Program-made: the position numbers and the translations under genes | Shown here: one piece after another, positions 41,978 to 52,500 of the stretch | Numbering within the stretch: position 1 is the first letter of the stretch | Layout of the letters: each line of letters starts with the position of its first letter | The notes under the pieces: generated by a model | The model's input: the letters and a program-made list of their open reading frames with translations, nothing else | Database searches by the model: none | Told to the model about the DNA's origin: nothing | Assembly: GCF_030285665.1 (NCBI RefSeq) | Contig: NZ_CP127295.1 | Span: 6,200,001-6,264,000, forward strand | Origin: Amycolatopsis mongoliensis | GTDB lineage: Bacteria > Actinomycetota > Actinomycetes > Mycobacteriales > Pseudonocardiaceae | DNA length: 64,000 bases | Direction of reading: 5' to 3'

Positions 41978-43795
41978 GTGCGCGAACCGGACCGGCGGAT
42001 CGGCGCGGACCAGGTGCGGGCGGCGGCCACGGCCGCCGCCGTGCTGCTGTGGCGGTCCGGGCCGGCGCGGCTGGCCGGGCTCCTGGTCATGACGGCGGCC
42101 GCGGCGACCGCGCCGATCGCCACCGCCTGGCTGACCAAGCTCGTCCTCGACCGCCTCGTCGGGCGCACCGGCGCGGTCGGCGGCCTCGCCGCGGCACTGG
42201 CGTTCGCCGGGCTGGCCGTCGCCGCGTTGCCGGTGGTGGTCCACTACGTCCGGGCACAGATCGGCCGCGCGGCGAGCATGGTCGCCACCGACCGGCTGTT
42301 CGACGCGCTGGGCCGTCAGGTCGGGTTGCGCACCTTCGAGGACCCGGCCTACCAGGACCGGTTGCGGCTGGCTCAGGAGAGCTGCGGCCGGGTGCCGGAG
42401 ATCGTCGACGGCGTCGGCGGCACGCTCAGCGGGACGCTCTCGCTGGCCGGGTTCCTCGGCTCACTGCTCGTGCTGAGCCCGGCGATGACCGGCGTCGTGC
42501 TGGCCGCCGCGATCCCCGCGTTGCTCGCCGAACTGCTGCTGGCCCGGCGCCGCGCCGCGGTGGAATGGCGCATCGAGCGGTTCGCCCGGCGCGAGTTCTT
42601 CTACAGCCAGCTGCTCACCGGTGTCGCCGCCGCGACCGAGATCCGGCTGTTCGGCATCGGGGCGTTCCTGCGTGCCCGGATGATGGACGAGCGCAGGAGC
42701 GCCAACGACGCCCAGCGCCGCATGGACGAGCGGGAGCTGTGGACCATGGGCGGGCTGACCGCGCTGAGCGCGGCGGTCGCCGGTGCCGGGCTCTGGTGGG
42801 CGATCACGTCGGCGCGCGACGGGTCGCTCAGCGCCGGCGACGTGTCGATGTTCGTGGCCGCCGTCGCCGGGGTGCAGGCCGCGCTGGGCACGCTGGCGTC
42901 GGCGATCGCCAACGGCCAGGCCCGGCTGCTGTCGTTCGCGCACTACGTCGCCGTGGTCCGCGCGGAACCCGATCTGCCGAGCGGATCCGGGGACGCGGCA
43001 CCCGCGTTGCGGCAGGGGCTCGAGCTGCGTGACGTGTGGTTCCGGTACAGCGACGAACACCCGTGGGTGCTGCGTGGGGTGGACCTCACCATCCCGCACG
43101 GCGCGGCCGTCGCCCTCGTCGGCCTCAACGGCGCGGGCAAGAGCACGCTCGTGAAGTTGTTGTGCCGCATGTACGACCCGACGCGCGGGCAGATCCTCTG
43201 GGACGGGGTGGACCTGCGCGACATCCCGCCCGCGTTGCTGCGCTGGCGGATCAGCGCCGTGTTCCAGGACCACATGAACTACGACATGACCGCGGCCGAG
43301 AACATCGGGCTCGGTGAGCTGTCCGCACTGGGCGACCGGGCCCGGCTGGTGGACGCCGCGTCCCGCGCGGGCGCGCACGACCGGATCGCCGCCCTGCCAC
43401 GCGGTTACGACACGCCGCTTACCCGGATCTTCGAAATCGGCAGCGAGGACACGTCGACCGGCGTGGTGCTCTCCGGCGGGCAGTGGCAGCGCCTGGCGCT
43501 GGCTCGTTCACTCGTCCGGGAGGGCCGGGACCTGATGATCCTGGACGAGCCGAGCTCCGGTCTCGACCCGGAGGCCGAACACGAGGTCCACGCGCGCATC
43601 CGCGAGCACCGGCTGGGCCGCACGAGCCTGCTCATCTCGCACCGGCTGAGTGCGGTGCGCGACGCCGACCGCATCGCCGTGCTCGAGGACGGCCGGATCA
43701 GCGAGCTGGGCACGCACGACACCCTGCTCGCCGACGGCCGTGGCTACGCGCGCCTGTTCCGCCTGCAGGCCGACGGCTACCAGGCCGTGCCGTGA
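41978..43795 (+). CDS. ABC exporter, fused permease-ATPase
   Basis: A 605-aa half-transporter: six hydrophobic helices in about 1-320, then an ATPase with Walker A GLNGAGKST (382-390), Q-loop VFQDHMNYD, signature LSGGQWQRLALAR (from 498) and Walker B DLMILDEPSSGLD. No N-terminal C39 peptidase domain is present, so leader removal must be done by another protein, for which the following S26 gene is placed. It begins at GTG three bases after the thioredoxin-like gene. The likely cargo is the six-Cys peptide (inference). Confidence 0.9.
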   Translation: MREPDRRIGADQVRAAATAAAVLLWRSGPARLAGLLVMTAAAATAPIATAWLTKLVLDRLVGRTGAVGGLAAALAFAGLAVAALPVVVHYVRAQIGRAASMVATDRLFDALGRQVGLRTFEDPAYQDRLRLAQESCGRVPEIVDGVGGTLSGTLSLAGFLGSLLVLSPAMTGVVLAAAIPALLAELLLARRRAAVEWRIERFARREFFYSQLLTGVAAATEIRLFGIGAFLRARMMDERRSANDAQRRMDERELWTMGGLTALSAAVAGAGLWWAITSARDGSLSAGDVSMFVAAVAGVQAALGTLASAIANGQARLLSFAHYVAVVRAEPDLPSGSGDAAPALRQGLELRDVWFRYSDEHPWVLRGVDLTIPHGAAVALVGLNGAGKSTLVKLLCRMYDPTRGQILWDGVDLRDIPPALLRWRISAVFQDHMNYDMTAAENIGLGELSALGDRARLVDAASRAGAHDRIAALPRGYDTPLTRIFEIGSEDTSTGVVLSGGQWQRLALARSLVREGRDLMILDEPSSGLDPEAEHEVHARIREHRLGRTSLLISHRLSAVRDADRIAVLEDGRISELGTHDTLLADGRGYARLFRLQADGYQAVP

Positions 43796-44214
43796 GAGTC
43801 CTGGTCCTCGCCGGACTGCTGGCCGCCTTCGTCGCCCGCCGGATGCTGATCCTGACCACAGTGGACGGTTCGAGCATGGCACCGGCCCTGCGGTCCGGCG
43901 ACCGGGTCCTGGTACGCCGGACCCGCCGCCCACGGCGCGGTCAGGTGGCCCTGCTGCGCTACCCACCCTTGCCGAGCGGAGCGCCGGCGGGGGAGCAGTT
44001 GCTGCTCAAACGCGTGGTGGCGGTGGCAGGAGACCGCTTACCGCCCGGGTGGGCCGACCCGGACGTGCACGGCCTCGGCGGTGCGGTGGTACCCGGCGGC
44101 TGCGCCGTCGTCCTGGGCGACAACCGGCCGGCCAGCTGGGACTCCCGGCACTACGGGTTCGTGCCGCGAGAGAGGATGATCGGCGTGGTGGCGCGGCACG
44201 TCTCCCGGGAGTGA
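43792..44214 (+). CDS. Short S26-family signal peptidase-like protein
   Basis: A 140-aa protein with an N-terminal membrane anchor (LVLAGLLAAFVARRMLIL), the Ser box VDGSSMAPALRSGDRV (Ser28 nucleophile), the Lys box LLKRVVAVAGD (Lys73) and the GDN box VVLGDNRPASWDSRHYG. It is smaller than housekeeping LepB. GTG 43792 overlaps the ABC stop (GTGA). Signal peptidases cut after A-x-A; the operon's peptide carries ASA directly before its first Cys, so a dedicated leader peptidase is the natural reading. Confidence 0.88.
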   Translation: MRVLVLAGLLAAFVARRMLILTTVDGSSMAPALRSGDRVLVRRTRRPRRGQVALLRYPPLPSGAPAGEQLLLKRVVAVAGDRLPPGWADPDVHGLGGAVVPGGCAVVLGDNRPASWDSRHYGFVPRERMIGVVARHVSRE

Positions 44215-44667
44215 CTCGCTGGGTCGACGATGACCGCACACAGGCTCGGCTCTTCCCGCGCTCGCGCGATCATGCTCGCTTCGTCGTCATCTGCTCCTTG
44301 CGCGAAGCGGTGAGTGGGTTCCCGAATCGCTTGGCGAAATGACTCGTACCGGACCTGGGGGTGGGGGCTTCCCCGACCTCGTGATCGTGGGCGGGCACAT
44401 CGGCTTCCCCCGGCTCGACGAGATCGCGACCTCGACCGTCGAGTGGCCGAACTTCTCCATCGACACCTCGGCATCAGGGCGGGCCGTACCCCGGACCTCG
44501 AGCGCCCCAATGCGGCCTTCGGTGCGTTCAACGCACCGAAGGCCGCATTGGGTGCGTGAGCGAGTATCCGATGGATCTTCTGCTGCCGGACAGCTCGCGC
44601 ATTCCGAGGGGCCCGAACGGGCGGTGAGTCGTGGCGCGGTCGTCGCGGTGACCGCGCCACGACCAGA
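44215..44667. other. Intergenic region with palindrome copy B
   Basis: No gene is supported; a plus-strand frame from 44339 (MTRTGPGGGGFPDL...) runs through the palindrome and has no ribosome-binding site. The palindrome itself (44506-44552) is listed separately. It lies between the S26 gene and a convergent methyltransferase gene. Confidence 0.4.
44506..44552. repeat. Long intergenic palindrome, copy B
   Basis: Perfect 23-base arms (44506-44528 and 44530-44552) with a one-base centre, starting CCCAATGCGGCCTTCGGTGC. Compared with copy A at 40499-40545, the arms differ at three or four positions, each difference matched in the opposite arm, so pairing is kept. The two copies bracket the peptide operon. 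Confidence 0.85.
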
Positions 44668-45564
44668 TCAGCCGACGAGTGTCTGGCTGGTCGCGCGGCG
44701 GTGCCCGGCGAGGGCGGTGTGCGGCTGCGGCCGCAGCGCCGGCATGAGGTAGCCGCTGCCGAGGCCGCGGGCCACACCTCGGCTGACGGTGCGTTCCGGA
44801 TGGTCGCGCCAACTGTGGTCCCAGCGGCGGACGAACCGGTCCACCGGCGGCACCAGCGCTGTGACGTCGTAGAACAGCGGGTCCTCCGGCTGGAGGCCGG
44901 CCTGCCACAGTTCGTGCCGGAATCGTCGTGCGCTCAGCGCCTTGATCCCCGTGCGGCGCGCACCGTGGCGGTGCTCGGGAGCCACGCCGACTGCGCGCTC
45001 GAGGCTGCCGAGGGCGCGCCGGGCCGGCCAGAACACGCCCCATTCCACCAAGCGGTAAGGGCTTTGCGGGTTGAGCATCGTGGCCACGAGCAGACCGCCG
45101 GGCCGCAGGACCCGCGCGATCTCTCGCAGCGCCGAGGCGACGTCGGTGTACTCGAGGACCCCCATCGCGAGCGCGACGTCGAAGGTGCCGGCCGGGAAGG
45201 GCATGTTCTCGATGTCCCCGACGGCCGGCGTGACCTCAGCCCGGCCGGCTCGGGCCACGACCGCGTCGATCATCGCCGCCGAGCGGTCGCAGGCGGTGAT
45301 CCGGAAGTCGCCGGGACGGGTGTCGAGCAGGTGCCGCACCATCATCCCGGGACCGCAGCCGATGTCGAGCAGGTCGCCGCCGGCGCGGCTGCGAAGGACC
45401 TCGTCGACGGCGTGCAGCCGTGAGTGGTGGTAGCGGGCGGTGGGGCCCCACCCCGTGTAGGCGTCCGCGTAGTCCGCCACCAGTTCGGCGTCGGCGTACT
45501 GGGCCCGCACCAGATCGTCACGGGTTGGCCTGGTCCTGGGTTCGAGCGGTACAGAAATAGACAT
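44668..45564 (-). CDS. Class I SAM-dependent methyltransferase
   Basis: A 298-aa methyltransferase: motif I LLDIGCGPGMMVRHLL, acidic loop ITACDRS, EVTPAVGDIENMPF, and FDVALAMGVLEYTD, like UbiE/COQ5-type enzymes. ATG 45564 has GGAGG five to six bases upstream. It converges on the peptide operon and lies outside palindrome copy B, so a link to the peptide is uncertain. Confidence 0.85.
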   Translation of the reverse strand: MSISVPLEPRTRPTRDDLVRAQYADAELVADYADAYTGWGPTARYHHSRLHAVDEVLRSRAGGDLLDIGCGPGMMVRHLLDTRPGDFRITACDRSAAMIDAVVARAGRAEVTPAVGDIENMPFPAGTFDVALAMGVLEYTDVASALREIARVLRPGGLLVATMLNPQSPYRLVEWGVFWPARRALGSLERAVGVAPEHRHGARRTGIKALSARRFRHELWQAGLQPEDPLFYDVTALVPPVDRFVRRWDHSWRDHPERTVSRGVARGLGSGYLMPALRPQPHTALAGHRRATSQTLVG

Positions 45565-46566
45565 GGGCACCTCCACGAGCGACTCTTGGCAGCCTGGGAA
45601 ATTTCGGGTGGACCGTGTGCGTCGTCGGTTCTCCCGGGATTCTCGTTACCGATCCGGTGAAGGAATGGAAAATAAGGGGCAAAGGGATGAACGGCCCTGC
45701 ACCTGTCCTGCTCAGTCGGGGGGTCCGAATCGCGGGTTGACTGGTCATCGGCAACTTCTGGAGAAGGGTGCGTACAAATAGTGCATAGCCGACGATGGCT
45801 TCTATACCTCCGATACGGGTCGGTAGCGGCAAAGGTATGCGATACGTGATAACCGAAGTTTGACCGATCGCTGCGAATCATCGAAGATTTCGTCGATTGC
45901 GCTTTCGTGAGCTCGCGGAGTCGACCTGCTCCGACGCCGCAACGGAGTGCCGGTCGAGGAAACGGAAATCCGCGGGCACTGGCTCGCCGCCGAAATCATG
46001 CGCAGTGGGATCAGCCGCGGACTCCAGCGGCCCCGGCACTCTCGAGCGCAGTCGGCTCCACCTATTGATCACGACTTCGACCCACGGGTGTGGTCACAAC
46101 CGAAGAACATCTGCGGACAACTCCCGCCGCCACGGCCCAGCCGCGGTGCTGCCGGCAGCGGCGTGGTGCCGTGGAGATGTCCGGTCCGAGCAGCCCGCGC
46201 GGCGACGGCCGCCGCGTCGGCGAGCCGGGCGTATTCACGGGCTGCCCTGGTGGACGTCGAGGTCGTCACGACGTCGGCGCGGTGATCGATCGATTCGTCA
46301 CCAACAGCCCGTTGATGTTCCTGCAGATCGAGTTCCGGCAGTCCTGCGTCGTGAGGCGGTTCGACCGGGCTCTGCGTGCTCGGCCCGCCGAAGAGTCTGT
46401 GCTCGCCGTGACTGAACCATCCCTTTTGAGGCCGATCGAGAAGTATTCGCCGGGCTGTTGAACGTGGCTGGAAAGGCTTGTCGCCGTCGTCGCGTGCGGG
46501 TTACCTCTTGCCCCGTCTGTCATGCGGACCGCACCGGGTGGTCCGCCGAATAGTGGGGGTCAACCG
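45565..46566. other. One-kilobase region upstream of the RHS gene
   Basis: Lower GC than its surroundings, especially 45600-45930, with GATACG repeated (45812-45817 and 45841-45846) and dyad-like TATACC...GGTAT. Probably promoter and regulatory DNA for the RHS gene. Short frames on both strands (for example 45897-46415 plus, 46069-46269 minus) show no signals or recognisable products. Confidence 0.35.
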
Positions 46567-49500
46567 GTGAAGTACCGAAGACTTCGTCCTGCGCACTCGA
46601 GTGTCCTCAGGCTCTTCATGGTCCTGGCCCTGGTCGCCGTCGTGGTGACGCCGGTGCCGGCACCACCGCGCGCGGGACTGCCGGCCGGCGCGTCGGCGGC
46701 CGGGCCGGTCCAGCAGTCCGGATCCGCCTCGGACGTCGTGGCGGGCGGGGATTCCCACGCGAAGCTCGCGGCGGGCAAACGCGACCAGCCTCGGCCGCCG
46801 GGCGCGGTCCCGGACGCCACTGCCGTGCTGCCCGTGCAGGTGCGCCCCACCGGGCCGCAGCACGAGAAACCCGTCGTGCGCCAGCAGTTCACCGGACCGG
46901 CGATCGACCCGAAGGCCACCGAGCGCCCGCAGGACCGCAGCGCCACCACCCAGACCTTCCAGAACCCGGACGGCAGCCGCACGCTGCGCGTCTTCCCCGA
47001 TCAGCGCTTCGCCCACCGGCCCGACGGCAGCTGGCAGCCGATCGACGTGACACTCTCGCCCCAGCAGGGCAGGATCCGCCCGAAGACGCCCGGTGCCGAC
47101 GTCGGCTTCGCGACCACGGCGAACGACCCGGCCCTCGCCCGGCTCGCCTTCGACGCGACCCACGTCCTCGCCTACGGCCTCGACGGCGCCGCCCCGGTGG
47201 CGGGCAAGGCCGAGGGCGCCCAGGTGACCTACGCGGGGACCCTGCCCGGCGTCGACGTCCGCCTCGCCGCCACCCCGGCCGGGCTGACCGAACAGCTCGT
47301 ACTGGCCGGTCGCGACGCATCCGCGTCGTACACCTACACGCTCGCCCTCGCCGGGCTGCAGCCGCGGCTCACCGCTGCCGGGGACGTCGAGCTCGTCGCC
47401 GGGGACCAGATCTTCGGCGTGCTGCCCGCCGGGCAGATGTGGGACTCCGCCACCCCGGCCGTCCGCTCCTCGGCCGTCCACTACGGACTGAAGCAGGTCG
47501 GTCCCGGCAGCTGGAAGCTGAGCCTGGACATCGATCCGGTGTGGCTGCACGACCCGGCCCGCGTGTTCCCCGTGACGGTCGACCCCTCCATGGGCCAGTT
47601 CAACGCGGACGGCGACGACACCTACGTCCGCTCCGACAACGGCGCACGCAACAACCAGCTGCTCGCCGCCGGGCACGCGTCCGGCGCGCTCAACCGCAGC
47701 TACCTCCACCTCGGCAGCGCGCTCAACCAGCTGCGCAACGACTTCATCGTCGGCGGCACGCTCGACCTCAAGGCGGTCGACGCGACCAACGCGGGCGGCC
47801 TGCAGCTCAGCGCGTTCGAAGTGACCCAGCCGTGGAGCGGGAGCCCGGCGTGGCCCGGCCCGGCGGTGGGCAGGCTGCTGGGTCAGTCCGGGCCGGTCGC
47901 CTCCACCACGAGCCCGTCCTGGGTCGGCGTCCCGCTCGATCCGAACGTGCTGACCGACTGGTCGCACGGCGCGGCGATGGGCAACGGCGTGAGCGTCCGG
48001 GCCGCCAACGAGGCCGCGGCGAACGGGATCCTGTTCGAATCGGCGGACAACGGCGGCACCCAGGTTCCGTACCTCGACGTCCGCTACGCCCCCGACGGGG
48101 CCAGCTACCAGGTCACGGACGTGCTGCAGCCGACGAACACCACCGCGGGCTGGATGACCGTCCAGGTCACCAACCGCGGCGCGACCACCTGGAACGGCGG
48201 CTACCACTTCGGCTACTGGATCCAGGAGACCAACACCCTCTACCAGGGCACCGCGCTGCCGGCGGTCGGCCCCGGGGGCGTGACCACGCTGTCCCAGGTG
48301 CCGATCGGCCCGCTGCCGCCCGGCAAGTACCACGTCGTCCTGTCCATGTGGGACCCCGCGGGGCACGACTTCGCGAGCGCGGACGGCGTGCCCAACGCGG
48401 TACTCGACCTCAACGTCGACGACGTCGCGCCCACCAGCAACTACCAGCAGCCGGCCGTCGGTGAGGTCGTCGAAACGCTCACGCCGACGCTGTACGCGCA
48501 AGGCGTCGACCCGGACAACTGGCCCGCCAAGGGGCTGACGTACAAGTTCCGGCTCTGCAGCGACTCGGCGTTCACCCAGGACTGCCGGGAATCGGGCTGG
48601 GGCGGGCCGTCCTGGTCCCCGGCCGCGGACTCGCTCTACTGGGGCCGGACGTACTACTGGGGTGTCCTGGTCGACGACACCGCCAAGCAGACGCCGTGCT
48701 GGGTCGGGCCGGCCTACGACCCGAACCAGGCGGGTTGCGTCGTCGTCGCGAACTCGCCGAGCAGCCTGCGGTTCACCACGCGCGTCGCACAGCCCGAAAT
48801 CACTTCGCACCTGGCGGGCAGTCCCGGCACGGTCGAAGGGCCCGGCCTCGATCCGCAGATCGGCAACTACTCGCTCGCGAACACCGACTCCGCGGTCAAG
48901 GCCGTCGGCCCGGCGCTGGGCATCGACCGCACCTACAACAGCCTCGACCCGCGCCGCGACACCGCGTTCGGGCTCGGCTGGGCGTCCCGGCTGGACATGA
49001 AGCTGGCCGCCGACGGCGACGGCTCCGGCAACGTCGTGCTCACCTATCCCGACGGCCGCCAGCTGCGGTTCGGCCACAACCCGGACGACTCCTACACCTC
49101 GCCGATGGGCGACAGCACCGTACTGGACCACAAGAACAGCGGATCGGCCTCCTTCACGCTGCGCGACGCGTCCGGCGGAGAATGGCTCTTCGACGCCTCG
49201 TTGCGGCTCAGCGCGATCATCGACCCGGCCGGGCTGCGGCAGAACCTGCACTACGCCACCGGCACCGACCAGATCGACACGATCACCAACGCGATCGCGA
49301 ACGGCCCCACCGACCGCACGCTGAGCCTGACCTGGAGCGGCAACCACGTCACCTCGGTGGCCGAGCCGGCGCCGTCGGTCGGCGCCCCGGCGCCGACCTG
49401 GACCTACACGTACAACGGCGACCAGCTGACCAGTGCCTGCGCCCCCGGCGCCGCGCCGAACTGCACGACCTACGGCTACACCCCGGGATCGCACTACCGC

Positions 49501-52500
49501 AGCTCGGTTTCCGACGACAAGCCACAGGCCTACTACCGGTTCGACGAGCAGCCGGACGCGACGACCACCTTGGCCAGCGCGGTGGCGCTGCACCCGGGCG
49601 GCGAGAACGCGACCGCGCACGGTGTGCTCACCGACTCGGCGCCCGGACCGCTGGCCGGGACCTCGGACGGTGCCGCCACCTTCGCCGGCAACGGTTACGT
49701 CGTCCTGCCCCAGGGGCTGACGACGGAGACGATGTCGCCCTCCGTCGAGATGTGGTTCAAGACGACCGGCAGCGGCACGCTCTTCGCCCTGCAGGACAAG
49801 GACTTCGCGCCGGGCGCGGGCGCGGGCACGGCGACGCCGGTGCTCTACGTCGGCACCGACGGCCTGCTCTACGGCGGGTTCCCGACGCAGCCGGGTAGCG
49901 GGCCGACGCAGGTCGTCAGCCACGCCACGGTGAACGACGGCGCGTGGCACCACGCGGCGCTCTCGGCGGCCATCGGTTCGCAGACGCTGTACCTCGACGG
50001 TGTCGCCGTCGGCTCGGTCGACGGGCTGATCGACCAGAAGCAGATGCACTCGGCCGTGCTCGGCGCCGGGTACGCCAAGGGGTACCCCGCGACGAACGAC
50101 GGTGACTTCTACCTCAACGGCGGGAGCATCGACGAGGCCGCGATCTACCGGCGCACCCTCGGCGCGCTCGCGGTGGCCGACCACTTCGCCGCGGCCAAGG
50201 CCGCGAGTGAGCTGACCTCGGTCAAGCTGCCGCAGGACAACCGCGGCTACGCCACGCTCACCTACGACGACCTCACCGACCGGGTGGCCACCCTCGTCGA
50301 CCACCGGGGTCTCAAGTGGACGATGGACCCGACGACCGTCGACGAGACGCAGGACAACTCGCTGGGTTACCTCCGGTGGATCAACCCGGTCCGCACAGCG
50401 GTGGTGCACGGCCCGGCGGGCTACGGCGACTGGACGTACACCTTCGACGCCGCGGCGGCCGGCCGGATCATGAAGAGCACCCACAACGGCGCCACCCGCA
50501 GCTACGAGTACAACACCTCGGGCTTCCTGTCGGCGACCGTGGACGAGGACGGCGACCGGTTCGAGCAGACCACCGACGACCGCGGGAACGTGCTGAGCCG
50601 GAAGTCCTGCCGGGCCGCGGGTTCCTGCAACACCAGCTACTCCACCTACCTCACGCCGTCGAACCCGCTCGACCCGCGCGGGAACAAGCTCGCCACGTCT
50701 TCGGACGCGCGCTCGTCCGGGCCGTCCGACACGACGTACCGGACGACGTACTCCTACGACAGCGCCGGACGGCCCACCGGGACCACCTCGCCGGTCCCGA
50801 ACGGGCAGACCCAGCGCCCGGCCACGTCGATCGTGTACTCCGACGGTTCACCGGCCTCCGTCGACGGCGGCAAGGTGCCCGCCGGGCTGCCGATCAAGAG
50901 CACCGGCGCACGCGGCCAGGTGACCACCTACCAGTACTACCGCAACGGCGACCTGGCCGAGACCGACGACCCGGCAGGCCTGCGCACGCAGCACACCTAC
51001 GACGCGCTCGGCCGCGTGCTCACCACGACGACGCTCAACGGCGGCGGTGTCGCCTTCGGCGTCACCAGCTACACCTACACACCGCGCTCCCAGGTGGCCA
51101 CGGCGACCGGCCCGCAGGTGACGAACCCGATCACCGGTGCGGTCCACGCCAAGGTGACCAGCTACAGCTACGACGGCGACGGCAACATCACCGGCGTCAC
51201 CGAGTCGGACACGCTGCCGCAGAGTCAGGGCGGCGACCAGCCTCGCGTCACGACCAGCACCTACGACGCGCACGACCGTCCACTGCAGACCACCCACCCG
51301 GACTCCGGGGTGGAGAAGTACAGCTACTCCGCCGACGCGCTGTCGACGTACACCACCGACGTCCGCGGATTCGTCTGGACCCGCACGAACGACGAGCTGG
51401 GCCGGCTGCGCAACACCGCGGTCAGCGGCACCGGCGTCGACGCGCAGGACCCGGACCAGACGTCGATGGGCGTCGAAACCCGCTCGTACACCCCGGCGGG
51501 ACGGCTCCAGTTCGACACCGACGCGATGGGCCGCACCACCGCCTACACCTACTGGAGCGACGGGCTGCGGGCGAGCACGGTCGCCAAGAACTACCGGGGT
51601 CCGGACGGCACCACCCGGGACATCGTCACCGACCAGCTCACCTACGACGCCGCCGGGCACGTCGGCACGGAGGTCACCGCGGGCGGCGTCACCACGGCGA
51701 CCACCTACGACAACGCCGGGCTGCCGGTCACGACCACCTTCGACCCGGCGACCCTCAAGCGCACCACCACCTACACCCGTGACCTCGACGGCAACCCGCT
51801 GACCGTCCGGACCGGCGGCACCGCCGACCCGGACCGGGTCGAAACGACGTCCTACAGCTACGACCCGGCCGGCCGGGTCGGCCAGGAAACCGACCAGCTG
51901 AGCGCCACCGCGGCCTACACGGTCGGCTACCTCCGCGACGAGCGCGGCCTGCCGACGACGGTCACCGACCGGCGCGGCCTCGCGACCACCTACACCTACG
52001 ACGGCACCGGCGCGCTGGTCACCACCACGCACCCGGCCGCCGACGTGTGGCAGGCGGGACAGCGGACCGCGAGCGTCCAGGGCAAGGAAACGCTGGGGCG
52101 CAACGCCTTCGGCGAAGTCACACAGGCGAAGGACGCGGCGGGCGGGGTCACCCTCACCGGCCGGGACGTGATGGGGCGCGCGGTCTCGGGGACGCTGCCC
52201 GCCTACTCGCCGCCGGATTCGTCGTCGCCGATCACCGCGACCACCACGACGGCCTACGACTTGGCGGGCAACGTGACCAGCCAGACGGACCCGCTGGGGC
52301 GCAAGACGGTCCAGACGTACGACCCGTACAACCGGGTCAGCACGATCACCACCCCACAGGTCGGGGACACGCCGAGCGTCACCAGCTTCGGCTACGACCG
52401 GATGGGCGAGCAGACCAGCGTCACCAAGCCGTCCGGGGCGCGGCAGCAGTTCACCTACGACCAGCTGGGCCGGCCGATCACCGCGACCCGGGTCGACCGC

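Noticed and set aside
40725..44214. Peptide operon as a methylamine dehydrogenase (mau) cluster
   Set aside because: MauE- and MauD-like genes and two Trp in the peptide suggest it, but no large subunit, MauG or amicyanin is present and the peptide is far shorter than the MADH light chain.
44339..44752. Plus-strand ORF after the S26 gene
   Set aside because: It crosses the palindrome and the 3' end of a convergent methyltransferase gene, has no ribosome-binding site and no recognisable domain.
46069..46269. Minus-strand 66-codon ORF upstream of the RHS gene
   Set aside because: Considered as a possible immunity or regulator gene. No Shine-Dalgarno, Ala/Arg-rich, unlike any known family.
46501..50484. 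Minus-strand open frame of 1327 codons
   Set aside because: It is antisense to the RHS gene, is rich in Arg/Gly/Val from GC-rich codons, has no domain, and mirrors the YD-repeat codons. The plus strand has signal peptide, LamG and RHS motifs.
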